Below, one piece after another: positions 55,047 to 64,000 of a stretch of 64,000 nt of DNA. The stretch comes from Trifolium pratense (taxonomy: Eukaryota > Streptophyta > Magnoliopsida > Fabales > Fabaceae), in contig NC_060059.1 of the NCBI RefSeq assembly GCF_020283565.1, forward strand, positions 26,361,838-26,425,837, in the 5' to 3' direction. The notes under the pieces are model-generated. The model ran no database searches, had not been told where the DNA came from, and saw only the letters and a program-made list of their open reading frames with translations. Position 1 is the stretch's first letter. Each line of letters opens with the position of its first letter. The position numbers were made by a program, and so were the translations under genes.

Positions 55047-58000
55047 ATCCTACCCCCCTTAAAAGAATTTCGCCCTCGAAATTACCTAGAAACAGATCGG
55101 GATAAGAATCTCTCATCTTGCTTTCCAACTCCCACGTCGCATTCTCACCAGCCGGTCCTCCCCACACGACTTTCACGGATGCAATCTCTTTGTTTCTCAA
55201 CCTCTTCACTTCTCTCCCTTCGATTCTCAAAGGCACAGTCTCGATGGTCAAGTCATCCCTCACTTGAACATCGTCCGATTCAATTACGTGTGTCGGATCA
55301 GACACATACTTGCGCAACTGTGATACATGAAAAACATCGTGCAAATTCGCCAATGATGGCGGTAATGCAATCCTATACGCAACTTTCCCAACTCGCTTCA
55401 AAATCTCAAACGGCCCAATAAACCTCGATGTCAACTTCCTTGACTTCAACGCACGTCCTACTCCAGTAGTCGATGTAACTCGTAGGAATACATGATCCCC
55501 CTCTTGGAATTCAATGTCCTTCCTCCTCTTATCATGATAACTCTTCTGTCGACTCTGAGACACTTTCATCTTCTCACGAATCATCCGAATCTTCTCTGTT
55601 GTTTCTTGTACAATCTCTGGTCCAAGAATTGCACCTTCTCCAGTTTCATACCAACACAGAGGTGTCCTACACCTTCTCCCATACAAAGCCTCAAACGGTG
55701 CCATTCCGATACTAGAATGGTAACTGTTGTTGTACGTAAACTCTACCAACGGCAAACAAGAATCCCAATTCACGTTTTGCTCCAAAACACAAGCCCTCAA
55801 CAAATCCTCTAAGGATTGTATCGTCCTCTCCGACTGACCATCTGTCTGAGGATGATAAGCTGAACTCAACCTCAACTTCGTTCCTAAAGCTTCTTGCAAG
55901 CTTTCCCAAAATCTGGAAGTAAATCTCGGATCTCTATCCGAAATAATACTTGTTGGAATACCATGTAGCTTCACAATCTGCTCCACATAAATCTCGGCCA
56001 ACTTAGGCACCAAAGTACCTTTCCTGATAGCAATGAAGTGAGCACACTTCGTCAGACGATCTACCACTACCCAAATCACCTCGTTACTTTTCTTGGTCTT
56101 CGGTAAACCTCCCACAAAATCCATTGCAATGCTATCCCATTTCCATTCGGGTATAAACATTGGTTGTAACAAACCAAACGGCTTCTGATGTTCAATCTTC
56201 GATTTCTGACAAGTTAAACATGAATAAACAAATTCAGAAATTTGCCTCTTCATTCCCGGCCACCAAAATAACTTCCTCAAATCCTGATACATCTTGGTTA
56301 CTCCAGGATGAATACTCAAACCACTTCTGTGACCTTCTTCCATGATCATTCTCTTCAATTCGGGTACATCCGGTACACAAACTCTTCCGTGAAATCTCAT
56401 GACTCCACTCTCGTCAATCTTGATATTGGTCTCCTTGCCTTCATTGATGAGTACCATCTTCTCCATCAATTTCTTATCCGATTTCTGACGTTCTTTAATA
56501 TCTTCAAGAAAAGGATTCGTCAATCTTAACATTCCAAGCTTCACACTTGAAGAAGTAACCTCACACACAAGACTCAAGTCTCGGAATTCTTCAATCAACT
56601 CTAACTCTCTCACCATCAATGATGACATATGCAAAGTTTTCCTACTTAATGCATCGGCCACTACATTGGCTTTTCCGGGGTGATAACTCAATTCAAAATC
56701 GTAGTCCTTTAAGAATTCGAGCCATCTACGTTGCCTCATATTCAACTCCTTCTGGTCGAATAAGTACTTCAAACTCTTGTGATCACTAAACACTTCAAAC
56801 CTCGATCCATACAAGTAGTGTCTCCACACTTTCAAAGCAAACACCACTGCGGCTAACTCCAAATCATGCGTCGGATAGTTCCTCTCGTGAACCTTCAGTT
56901 GCCTTGAAGCATATGCTACCACATTACCCCCTTGCATAAGCACTCCGCCAAGTCCTAACTTCGAAGCATCGCAATACACGACGAACGACTCTTTGGCATC
57001 AGGTAAAATCAACACGGGTGCAGTAGTCAATCTTCTCTTGAGCTCTTGGAAACTCTTCTCACAAATACCATCCCAAACAAACGCTTGATCTTTCCTCGTC
57101 AACTTGGTTAACGGCAAAGCCAACTTCGAAAAACCTTCGATGAATCTTCTATAATAACCGGCTAAACCAAGGAAACTTCTAATCTCTGAAACAGATTCCG
57201 GCGTTCCCCACTGTGACACAGCGTCAACCTTCGCAGGATCTACCGCGATTCCTCCACTTGAAATTATATGCCCTAGGAAACTCACCTCTTTCATCCAAAA
57301 TTCACACTTCGACAACTTGGCATACAACTTCTTCTCCTTCAAGACTTGCAAAACAATCCTCAAGTGCTCTTCGTGCTCTTCCTCGGATTTTGAGTAAATC
57401 AAAATGTCGTCAATGAACACCACCACGAATCTATCCAAAAATGAATGGAAAATTCGGTTCATATACTCCATGAAAACTCCAGGTGCATTGGTCACACCAA
57501 ACGGCATAACTGAATACTCGTAGTGCCCATACCTCGTCCTAAATGCAGTCTTAGGTATGTCTTCCGTCTTCACTCTAATCTGATGGTATCCAGATCTCAA
57601 ATCTATCTTACTAAACACGCACGCTCCAACTAGTTGATCCATCAAATCATCTATCCTTGGGAGTGGATATTTATTCTTGATCGTCACTTTGTTCAACTGA
57701 CGATAGTCTATACATAATCTCATGCTTCCATCTTTCTTCTTCACAAGCAATACCGGCGCTCCCCATGGCGAAACACTCGGTCGAACAAACCTCTTCTCAA
57801 GCAGCTCTTCAAGTTGCTTCTTCAATTCATTCAACTCAGACGCTGACATTCGATACGGCGCCATCGATATCGGGCTAGTTCCAGGTACTAGGTCGATAGA
57901 AAACTCTACCTCTCGCTTCGGAGGCACGTCAGATATATCATCCGGAAACACATCTGGGAATTCACAAACGATCGGTAACTCTTCTATCTTAACTCCTCCT

Positions 58001-59406
58001 TCGAGTTTCAATGATGCAAACATCATGAACATCTCGGCATGTTCTTTCAACGCTTCCGATACTTCCTTCCCGCTCATCAAATGCAAGTTCTCCTCCGGCT
58101 TCGGAAAAACAACGGCCTTCTCACGACAGTTGATATGAATTCGGTTGAAGATTAACCAATTCATACCAAAAATTACATCCATACCACTAAGTGGAATACA
58201 CACTAAATCCATACCAAAGTGCTTATCAAAAATGGTTACAGGGCAGTTACGACATACTTGTCGGGTAATCACTGAACCATTAGCAGGAGTTTCTATTTCC
58301 ATCCTACCCATCATATCCGTTACTGGAATACTAAGACGCTTCACACAATCCAAAGAAATAAAAGAATGCGTCGCTCCCGTATCTATAATCGCAATTAAAG
58401 GAGTGTTATAGATGAAACACGTACCTCTAATGAGATTGTCCTCAAGGCTAGCATCCTCTCCACTCAAAGCAAACACCTTGCCCATCACCTTCTTGGGCTT
58501 CTTACAAGTCGGACTCTTGTGGCCTTCTTCACCACAGTTGAAACACACCACCCTTGTCCTACACACTTCGGTCTTGTGGCCCAGCTTTCCACAATTCTTA
58601 CACCTATCCCCTTTCTTCGGGCAATCATAAGACATATGACCCCTTTCTCCACAGTTGTAACAACTCCCATTCACCGGCTTCTTACCACCACTTGTATTCC
58701 CTTTACCGCGGTTGTCATAAGGTTTTCCGCGCTCTTGTCCTTTCCCTTTTCGGTCGTTCACAGCTTTGTAGTAGTTCACCTTAGCTCTACCATCTTCATC
58801 ACAAATCCTACTCTTGTTCACAAGGGTCGCAAAATCCCTTATCTGTGAAAATCCAATCATATGCTTAATGTCTGGACGTAGACCACTTTCAAACTTCACA
58901 CACTTGTCGTTCTCCGCTTCCAAAGTGTTGTAATGCGGGCTAAACGCACACAAAGTCTCAAACTTGACGGCATAGTCAGCTACCGTCATATTTCCCTGTT
59001 TCAACTCCATGAATTCCACCACTTTCTTGTTCTTCACATCAACAGGAAAATACTTAACCAAAAATTCTCTTTTAAACATTGCCCATGGTATAGCCATACC
59101 ACCGGGTCCTAGCCTCAACTTAGCATTCTTCCACCACACGTTCGCTTCCTCACGCAACACATATGTCCCAAGGGTTGTCTTCCCTTCCTCGGAACAATCC
59201 ATTGCTTCAAAAATTATTTCAAGTTCCTCCAGCCACTTGTGAGCTCCATCCGGGTTGTAACCTCCGGTAAATGTTGGCGGTTTCTGCTTCATGAACCGTT
59301 CCAACCTCATCTCTACCTCTCTTCCAGGTTGGTGATCTCTAACCACAATGTTGGTGAGTGCGGCCAAAGCCTCCGCAATCTGAGCATTCGTTCTCGCAGC
59401 AGCCAT
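55042..59406 (-). CDS. Chromovirus gag-pol polyprotein (intact)
   Basis: One frame of 1454 residues from ATG at 59406; the frame is open a little further up but only to a GTG. Order: gag with WW-rich core (about 40-215); three CCHC zinc knuckles (about 249-302); protease with IDTGATHSF (about 341-349); reverse transcriptase with [11 protein letters not shown] and catalytic FIDD (664-667); RNase H with CDAS (about 812-815) and ADALSRK; integrase with a H-H-C-C zinc finger (His1026, His1033, Cys1063, Cys1066) and catalytic Asp1096, Asp1157, Glu1193, the last two 35 residues apart; then a C-terminal region with the chromodomain-like [15 protein letters not shown]. The frame runs through the polypurine tract and its stop TAA is the TGTAAC of the 3' LTR. 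Known role: self-replication by reverse transcription and integration. Confidence 0.96.
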   Translation of the reverse strand: MAAARTNAQIAEALAALTNIVVRDHQPGREVEMRLERFMKQKPPTFTGGYNPDGAHKWLEELEIIFEAMDCSEEGKTTLGTYVLREEANVWWKNAKLRLGPGGMAIPWAMFKREFLVKYFPVDVKNKKVVEFMELKQGNMTVADYAVKFETLCAFSPHYNTLEAENDKCVKFESGLRPDIKHMIGFSQIRDFATLVNKSRICDEDGRAKVNYYKAVNDRKGKGQERGKPYDNRGKGNTSGGKKPVNGSCYNCGERGHMSYDCPKKGDRCKNCGKLGHKTEVCRTRVVCFNCGEEGHKSPTCKKPKKVMGKVFALSGEDASLEDNLIRGTCFIYNTPLIAIIDTGATHSFISLDCVKRLSIPVTDMMGRMEIETPANGSVITRQVCRNCPVTIFDKHFGMDLVCIPLSGMDVIFGMNWLIFNRIHINCREKAVVFPKPEENLHLMSGKEVSEALKEHAEMFMMFASLKLEGGVKIEELPIVCEFPDVFPDDISDVPPKREVEFSIDLVPGTSPISMAPYRMSASELNELKKQLEELLEKRFVRPSVSPWGAPVLLVKKKDGSMRLCIDYRQLNKVTIKNKYPLPRIDDLMDQLVGACVFSKIDLRSGYHQIRVKTEDIPKTAFRTRYGHYEYSVMPFGVTNAPGVFMEYMNRIFHSFLDRFVVVFIDDILIYSKSEEEHEEHLRIVLQVLKEKKLYAKLSKCEFWMKEVSFLGHIISSGGIAVDPAKVDAVSQWGTPESVSEIRSFLGLAGYYRRFIEGFSKLALPLTKLTRKDQAFVWDGICEKSFQELKRRLTTAPVLILPDAKESFVVYCDASKLGLGGVLMQGGNVVAYASRQLKVHERNYPTHDLELAAVVFALKVWRHYLYGSRFEVFSDHKSLKYLFDQKELNMRQRRWLEFLKDYDFELSYHPGKANVVADALSRKTLHMSSLMVRELELIEEFRDLSLVCEVTSSSVKLGMLRLTNPFLEDIKERQKSDKKLMEKMVLINEGKETNIKIDESGVMRFHGRVCVPDVPELKRMIMEEGHRSGLSIHPGVTKMYQDLRKLFWWPGMKRQISEFVYSCLTCQKSKIEHQKPFGLLQPMFIPEWKWDSIAMDFVGGLPKTKKSNEVIWVVVDRLTKCAHFIAIRKGTLVPKLAEIYVEQIVKLHGIPTSIISDRDPRFTSRFWESLQEALGTKLRLSSAYHPQTDGQSERTIQSLEDLLRACVLEQNVNWDSCLPLVEFTYNNSYHSSIGMAPFEALYGRRCRTPLCWYETGEGAILGPEIVQETTEKIRMIREKMKVSQSRQKSYHDKRRKDIEFQEGDHVFLRVTSTTGVGRALKSRKLTSRFIGPFEILKRVGKVAYRIALPPSLANLHDVFHVSQLRKYVSDPTHVIESDDVQVRDDLTIETVPLRIEGREVKRLRNKEIASVKVVWGGPAGENATWELESKMRDSYPDLFLGNFEGEILLRGVGL
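55047..55060 (-). other. Polypurine tract of chromovirus
   Basis: Minus strand AAGGGGGGTAGGAT directly before the 3' LTR. It is also coding: it is read as part of the last residues of the polyprotein. Confidence 0.88.
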
Positions 59407-59513
59407 GATTCCTGAACGAATCACAACTAGACGTTAGAAAGTACTAACAGTGTTCCCTACACATGCTCATACGGGGAAAAGAAAAGTCCTAATTGGTTCA
59501 CACGAACCGACCT

Positions 59514-59525
59514 GCTCTGATACCA
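59514..59525 (-). other. Primer-binding site of chromovirus, initiator tRNA-Met type
   Basis: Plus-strand GCTCTGATACCA is the complement of TGGTATCAGAGC, four bases from the 5' LTR. Confidence 0.92.
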
Positions 59526-59529
59526 CTAT

Positions 59530-61758
59530 TGTAACACCCTAACCCATACTACCCTTAAAAACGTAATTTTAAAAACTTTTCAACAAGTGTAAAGGCAGAG
59601 TGCCACGCGGTAATTAAAACACAAGCATACACACAGAGCATCATGAAATTTAACATGAAAAGCAACAGCGGATTCCAATCAAACCAAGCATGCATATATA
59701 TATATACATAAGCCATATTCATCCCTAAGGATGTCACTTATACAAGAACTAGCATAACAAAAAGGTAACACCGATATACGATGAAATCCAAGCGTAAACC
59801 CCGACTCGATGTTACATTACCAGAGCATTCACTATTTACAAACTCTAGTCAAAAGCTAGTACTAAGAGGAGTAATCTGTGCTAAGTCTCCTCACCAAAAG
59901 GTACTTCAACGCCCGGCTAAAACAGCAGTCTAAACGTCGGCACAGTCCTCAGCCTGAATATCTGAACCCCCAAAGGTCCAGCAAATAACACAAAGCAGAG
60001 AGTTAGAAAACATAATCGCATATCATACGAGCATAAGGAAGGTCTTACACTTTCGAACTACATCATACATATTCTAACTCACGCCAAAACATCGCACTAA
60101 ACGATTATCAATTAATAAAGTTCAACACAATTCAACCAAATAATGTCACGTACCATTTATCAAATATATGCGCATTTACCCTAAGGTATCTAATGCCAAT
60201 TAATTCACTGTCATGCCATCCCTAGACATAACTAAATGCATGTGGTACCAAGATGTCACACCAACGGTGGACCAAGAACAGTTTTATATCATGCTGGATA
60301 TGTCGGAACTTACCGAACCATCTTATCTCCCTTGGATAAGCCAAAACAGTTTTATATCCTGTTGGATAGCAGCTCTGGACTCATGGATTCATCTAATCCG
60401 ATCCTCGGCTTCATTATGGACACATAATCCATTTTCGTTATTGGAACCCAAGTTTCCAATGTTCACATACAATCATGAATGCATGTATGCATACACATAT
60501 CAACCATATGATATTCTCTAGCTCGAAGCTACTCTTTTATGAATGCGGGAACACAATCCTAACACATTCACTTAACATTGCAAATTAATGCCAAAACATA
60601 ACATTGCTCACTTTAAGCTACACTTATTGCATACACGTTTATCAATCATATAACGATTAACAATAAGCATTAACAGTATCAACATGTATCAACAATCATG
60701 TAAGGATACTCTTAAACCATGTTACAAGTGCCTAACCACACTTACAAACATCAACAAAAATTGCTGTCACAGAGGCCTTCGCTAAGCGAAGCCTTAGCGA
60801 GACATAGCGAACCACACCAGGAAGTAACCTGCTCATGGCGAGCATTGGCGAGCTTCAACGAACTATTCGCTGAGCGAAGGCTTAGCGAGCCTACGCGAAC
60901 CTCACCCGGAAGTCACCTGCTCATGGCGAGCATTGGCGAGCTTCAGCGAACCTGTTCGCTACAGCGAACTCCTGGTCGCTTAGCGAACCACACCAGAACA
61001 GAATATCTGTTCTTGAGTTATCTAAGGCGGTTTAACCTCAAATCAACTCAAAAATTCATTCAAACATGTTATAAATTCATATAAACAGCCATTCCAAACA
61101 TATATGGTATCAAGGAACATTAATCATCCCTTCCAAACATCCAAATACCTCTAACAATCAAAATCATGGCAATTACTTGAGTTTTAAGCAACTTTCATAA
61201 ACTTTCCAAAAATGATCCAAACACATACATATTTTTCATGAAATCAAACTAGTGATTAACACATACAAAGTGATGATGAAGAACATCATACTCACATACA
61301 AAAGCTTAATCAAAATCTAAAAGAAATTGAGTGGGAGAGTTCGGGAACGGAGACATAGACAATCTCCCCTCTCCTTACCACTCAAGAATCATGAATTCTA
61401 ATCTCTTACCTTAAGCAAAGATGATGATCCAAGCCTTCTCTTGCTCAAGCTTTCTCTTAGCCAAACCCCTAGCTCTTGCTCTATCTTGCTTCTACTCACT
61501 CAAACTCAAAGAAATGAATTTATGATACTATTCATATGTTTGACTTGCTACTTATACTACTTCTCATGTCATGAACCAAGCCCAAATGGCTTAGGCCCAT
61601 AACCTCTCACGCCCCTTTAAGCCTAAAACAAGGTTCTCGCGCCTAATAACTTACGATCGGCTAAATAATTATTCGTCGCTCACTAAAATAATAAAAGCCA
61701 ATTAATAAATAAAATAACATTTAATAAAATATACGAATACGAAAAATGGGTCGTTACA
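59530..61758 (-). repeat. 5' LTR of chromovirus
   Basis: TATA element TATAAGTA (plus 61549-61556) lies only about 200 bp from the LTR start, giving a very short U3 and a leader of about 2 kb. Palindrome module 60777-60989, hairpin 59962-59981, and a good splice-donor sequence AAG|GTAAGA at 61410/61409. Confidence 0.92.
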
Positions 61759-63432
61759 GCTCCAGTGATAAATTCATTTTTATATCTTGATTCTACCGTC
61801 ACAGTTTCACCATCATTAATCTTGATTGAACCTGGTGTTGGATAACATACAGACATTTCAACAAGATAGCCTTCCTCATTCCCTGCTTCCTTTCCTGTTC
61901 CATATTTTGGTGTTGATGTACACAATGTCCTTCCATCCTAATTAATTAATCCAAAACAAAAAATATTATAGATTATGCAAGCACGATCTGACAATATTAT
62001 TTTGACTATATGTGGAATTAAGAAACATTATTATCATAAAAGAAATAAATTAAGCAAAAACAATCAAGTTTAATAAAACTTGTTCAAATTAATATTAAAC
62101 CGTACCTGTCCGTAAAGTGTTGCATTAACAACACCCGTATGCATATGAGCAGTGCCATAGATAAGATAACCACCTTTTTTCATGGGGATGCTAGATTTTT
62201 GAACGTGAAAACGGTCACCACTATTATTTTCTGGAATAGTATACTCTGCCTGTAACAAATTAAGAAATCTTTGTAACTCATTTTCATCCAACGAGCAATG
62301 CAATAAATAACTATTATATATCATAAGGTTTTAAAACTTATTCTCTTTTTATTTTTAGATGAAAATGTTAATTAGGTTCGAATATACTATGTTAGTAACT
62401 GTAGTTTCTTTGAGCCTCCTTTTTATGAGTTCAAGCTCAATCAGTTAAGCTACGTCTTGATCATGACATAATTAATTGATCATGAATTGAAAAATGTAAT
62501 TTAAATAACTTATTTACCAGACAATCGTGGATTGTTTCGGAACCATTTGTTCTAATTCGATCAGTGGAGTCAAGTATATAAAATCTAAGTGGAATTTGGT
62601 GTTGGTCCCAGTCAACCCATGTTACTTTGTATCTTAAGGCAAGCTTTCTCCGTGGTGCTTCAAATCCCTTTATTAATTTGCATTGAAAGTTATCTTTGCA
62701 ACAAAAGATTCCTCCTTTATATTCGGGGCTCAATGGTTTTCCATGATTTCAGTTGACACATTATAGAAATTTTGTGGGAGATTAAATTGGTCACACCTAC
62801 ATTCAGTGCAGCTTTTCCTATTTTTTGTGCCCCGTGTATCAATGACCATGATGTTAAATAGCCATTTCTCTTCCCACCCTTCTGGAATATTTGCAGGGTT
62901 TCCTAGTTCAACTGCAAATGGATCGGGAATTTTTGTACTTGTTCCCCGTGATTCACTTCCAAAACCCCAATAATGTGGAAGAATAGCTTCGTTGCATGTT
63001 CCGTCGTTTCTTTTGAAGATGGCACCCCCAAAAGGTTTGGTAAGATCATTAAAATCATGAGTTTTATTTATAATATATTTTATAGCAAAATAATGATGAA
63101 AGTAAGTTTCATGCAATGGTACAGAATTCCCTTGTTCATCAACTATATCAACGTCAAAGCTCTTGACTCCTATATGACCCGTTGGAAACTCAATATCAAA
63201 CATTGATTTTGACACAACTTCTCCGGGCCCCACTTCAAACTTTTCTGACAAATATGTTGCTGATTGAATATTAGAAGACTTTATTTGTGAGTAAGTTGTG
63301 CTTGATAGCATCACAAGTATTGATAATGAGAAAATAAATGATTTAGAGATCAATCTCATGTTTACCTGCACGTGAATGATTATTGTTACATAATTAGTTA
63401 TGAATTTTGCTTTTAATGTTATTCTTTTTCAT

Positions 63433-63518
63433 AAATTTATATATAGACATTAAAATAAGTGTTTGAAATGTCATAGGAAAATTAATTGGATGAAAATGTG
63501 AACCACGTGAGACGTCAT
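63433..63518 (-). promoter_or_regulatory. Copy 6 promoter: TATA box, G-box, ACGTCA
   Basis: Same arrangement as copy 2, with CACGTG at 63504-63509. Confidence 0.5.
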
Positions 63519-64000
63519 AATGAATATTTGCTTCTTCTCGAACTTCGAAGAAATTTTAAAATTAAAAATTGGTAGAAGACAACTTTGTGAAGATGTAGAG
63601 ATCTTGCATGTTTCCTACTTTTATAATTGAAATCTTAAAGGTTGTCATACCTTTGATGAGGAGAGATTTCAAGTTTCTTACTTTTTTTTACAAACCAACT
63701 CACACTTTGAATCCTTTTTTTAGGTGTCTGAGGTATTTTTATTTATTGTCAAGCAGTTTCAACAACAACAAAAATCCGTTAAAAATTTATTAGAAATGTG
63801 ACAATGCAACAAGTCATTTAGAAAAAGGGAAAAAAATTGACTAGCTATTTATGGGTATAATTTAACAAGTAGTTGTCGATTACATCTAAACAAAGATACT
63901 GAACATAACTAAAATAATTTTCAACAAGTAATTAGTTAGAAATTTTTATCCGGCGTTATCTTGTTTTTGTCGAATGGTTTCAACGGAAAAAAGTTGTGAA
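63519..64000. other. Spacer 5' of copy 6, array continues
   Basis: Homologous to the spacer of the other units up to the last base, so a further unit may lie beyond the window. Confidence 0.7.

Larger units (their letters stand above)
52820..61758 (-). mobile_element. Intact Ty3/gypsy chromovirus (Tekay/Del-like), full length
   Basis: An 8939-bp element on the minus strand with LTRs of 2227 bp (52820-55046) and 2229 bp (59530-61758), TGTAAC...GTTACA ends, and target duplication GCTCC on both sides. Initiator-Met PBS at 59514-59525 and polypurine tract at 55047-55060 are correct. A single uninterrupted polyprotein fills the interior and ends in a chromodomain-like region. The LTRs differ at about five substitutions plus one two-base TA-repeat length change by eye, so the insertion is recent. 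A long LTR, one gag-pol frame and a C-terminal chromodomain fit the Tekay/Del clade; the clade is inference. It is a candidate helper for the LARD in copy 5. Confidence 0.95.
52763..63359 (-). pseudogene. SURNod19 copy 6, split by chromovirus and frameshifted
   Basis: Exon 1 63359-62518, exon 2 62249-62106, exon 3 interrupted: 61937-61764 and 52819-52763. The chromovirus insertion in exon 3, with GCTCC target duplication (52815-52819, 61759-61763), removes the last residues around GAMGHIYIYLADQ from the frame. Exon 1 also lacks one A near 62746 (CATGATTTC versus CATGAATTTC), shifting the frame after VSTEI. That single homopolymer change could be a sequence error; the insertion is not. The closest relative is copy 5. 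Confidence 0.92.
17917..64000 (-). repeat. Tandem array of SURNod19 gene units
   Basis: Six head-to-tail units of about 3.6 kb, each with a three-exon gene plus spacers. Stop-codon positions are 18771, 22364, 28474, 32064, 35400 and 52763. After removing the inserted retroelements the spacing is 3593, about 3592, 3590, 3336 (a deletion of about 250 bp at 35341) and about 3640. The last unit runs past the window end. Adjacent units resemble each other most: 1 with 2, 3 with 4, 5 with 6. Confidence 0.95.

Noticed and set aside
55179..58848. Several plus-strand frames of 60-138 codons over the polyprotein
   Set aside because: They are shadows of the 1454-codon minus-strand frame.

Overview
The window is plant nuclear DNA, most likely from a papilionoid legume. 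The reasons are intron-rich genes with GT-AG junctions, a chloroplast-targeted NTRC gene, a tandem family of SURNod19 genes (first described from Medicago), and abundant LTR retrotransposons and MITEs. The species call is inference.

Layout. (1) 1-9322 holds no intact host gene. A complete non-autonomous Athila/Tat-like LTR element sits at 459-5100, a decayed copia gag fragment at 5489-5930, and AT-rich DNA with a possible MITE follows. (2) 9323-17569, minus strand: a ten-exon gene for NADPH-dependent thioredoxin reductase C (NTRC). Its introns carry several MITEs and other repeat remnants. Two apparent one-base frameshifts interrupt the frame; they may be sequence errors. (3) About 17917 to the window end: a tandem array, unit about 3.6 kb, of six minus-strand SURNod19 genes with three exons each. 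Copies 1 and 2 are intact and differ by one residue. Copy 3 has a 2-bp deletion. Copy 4 has a nonsense codon. Copy 5 is split by a retroelement and has further lesions. Copy 6 is split by another retroelement and has a 1-bp deletion.

Three insertions of related LTR elements lie in the array, each with a 5-bp target duplication: a solo LTR between copies 2 and 3; a three-LTR, two-internal-region array of a non-autonomous (LARD-like) element in exon 1 of copy 5; and a full-length, nearly pristine chromodomain Ty3/gypsy element with one intact 1454-codon polyprotein in exon 3 of copy 6. The LARD and the chromovirus share LTR termini, primer-binding site, polypurine tract, an LTR hairpin and a palindrome-rich LTR module. 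They look like a non-autonomous/autonomous pair.

How the parts relate. NTRC and the SURNod19 genes lie on the same strand but appear functionally unrelated: one is a chloroplast redox enzyme, the others are predicted secreted glycoproteins. The clearest story is birth and death of a tandem gene family driven by unequal exchange and retrotransposon insertion. The most interesting biochemical hint is that SURNod19 carries a His-His pair and a His-x-His motif placed like the two copper sites of peptidylglycine monooxygenase.
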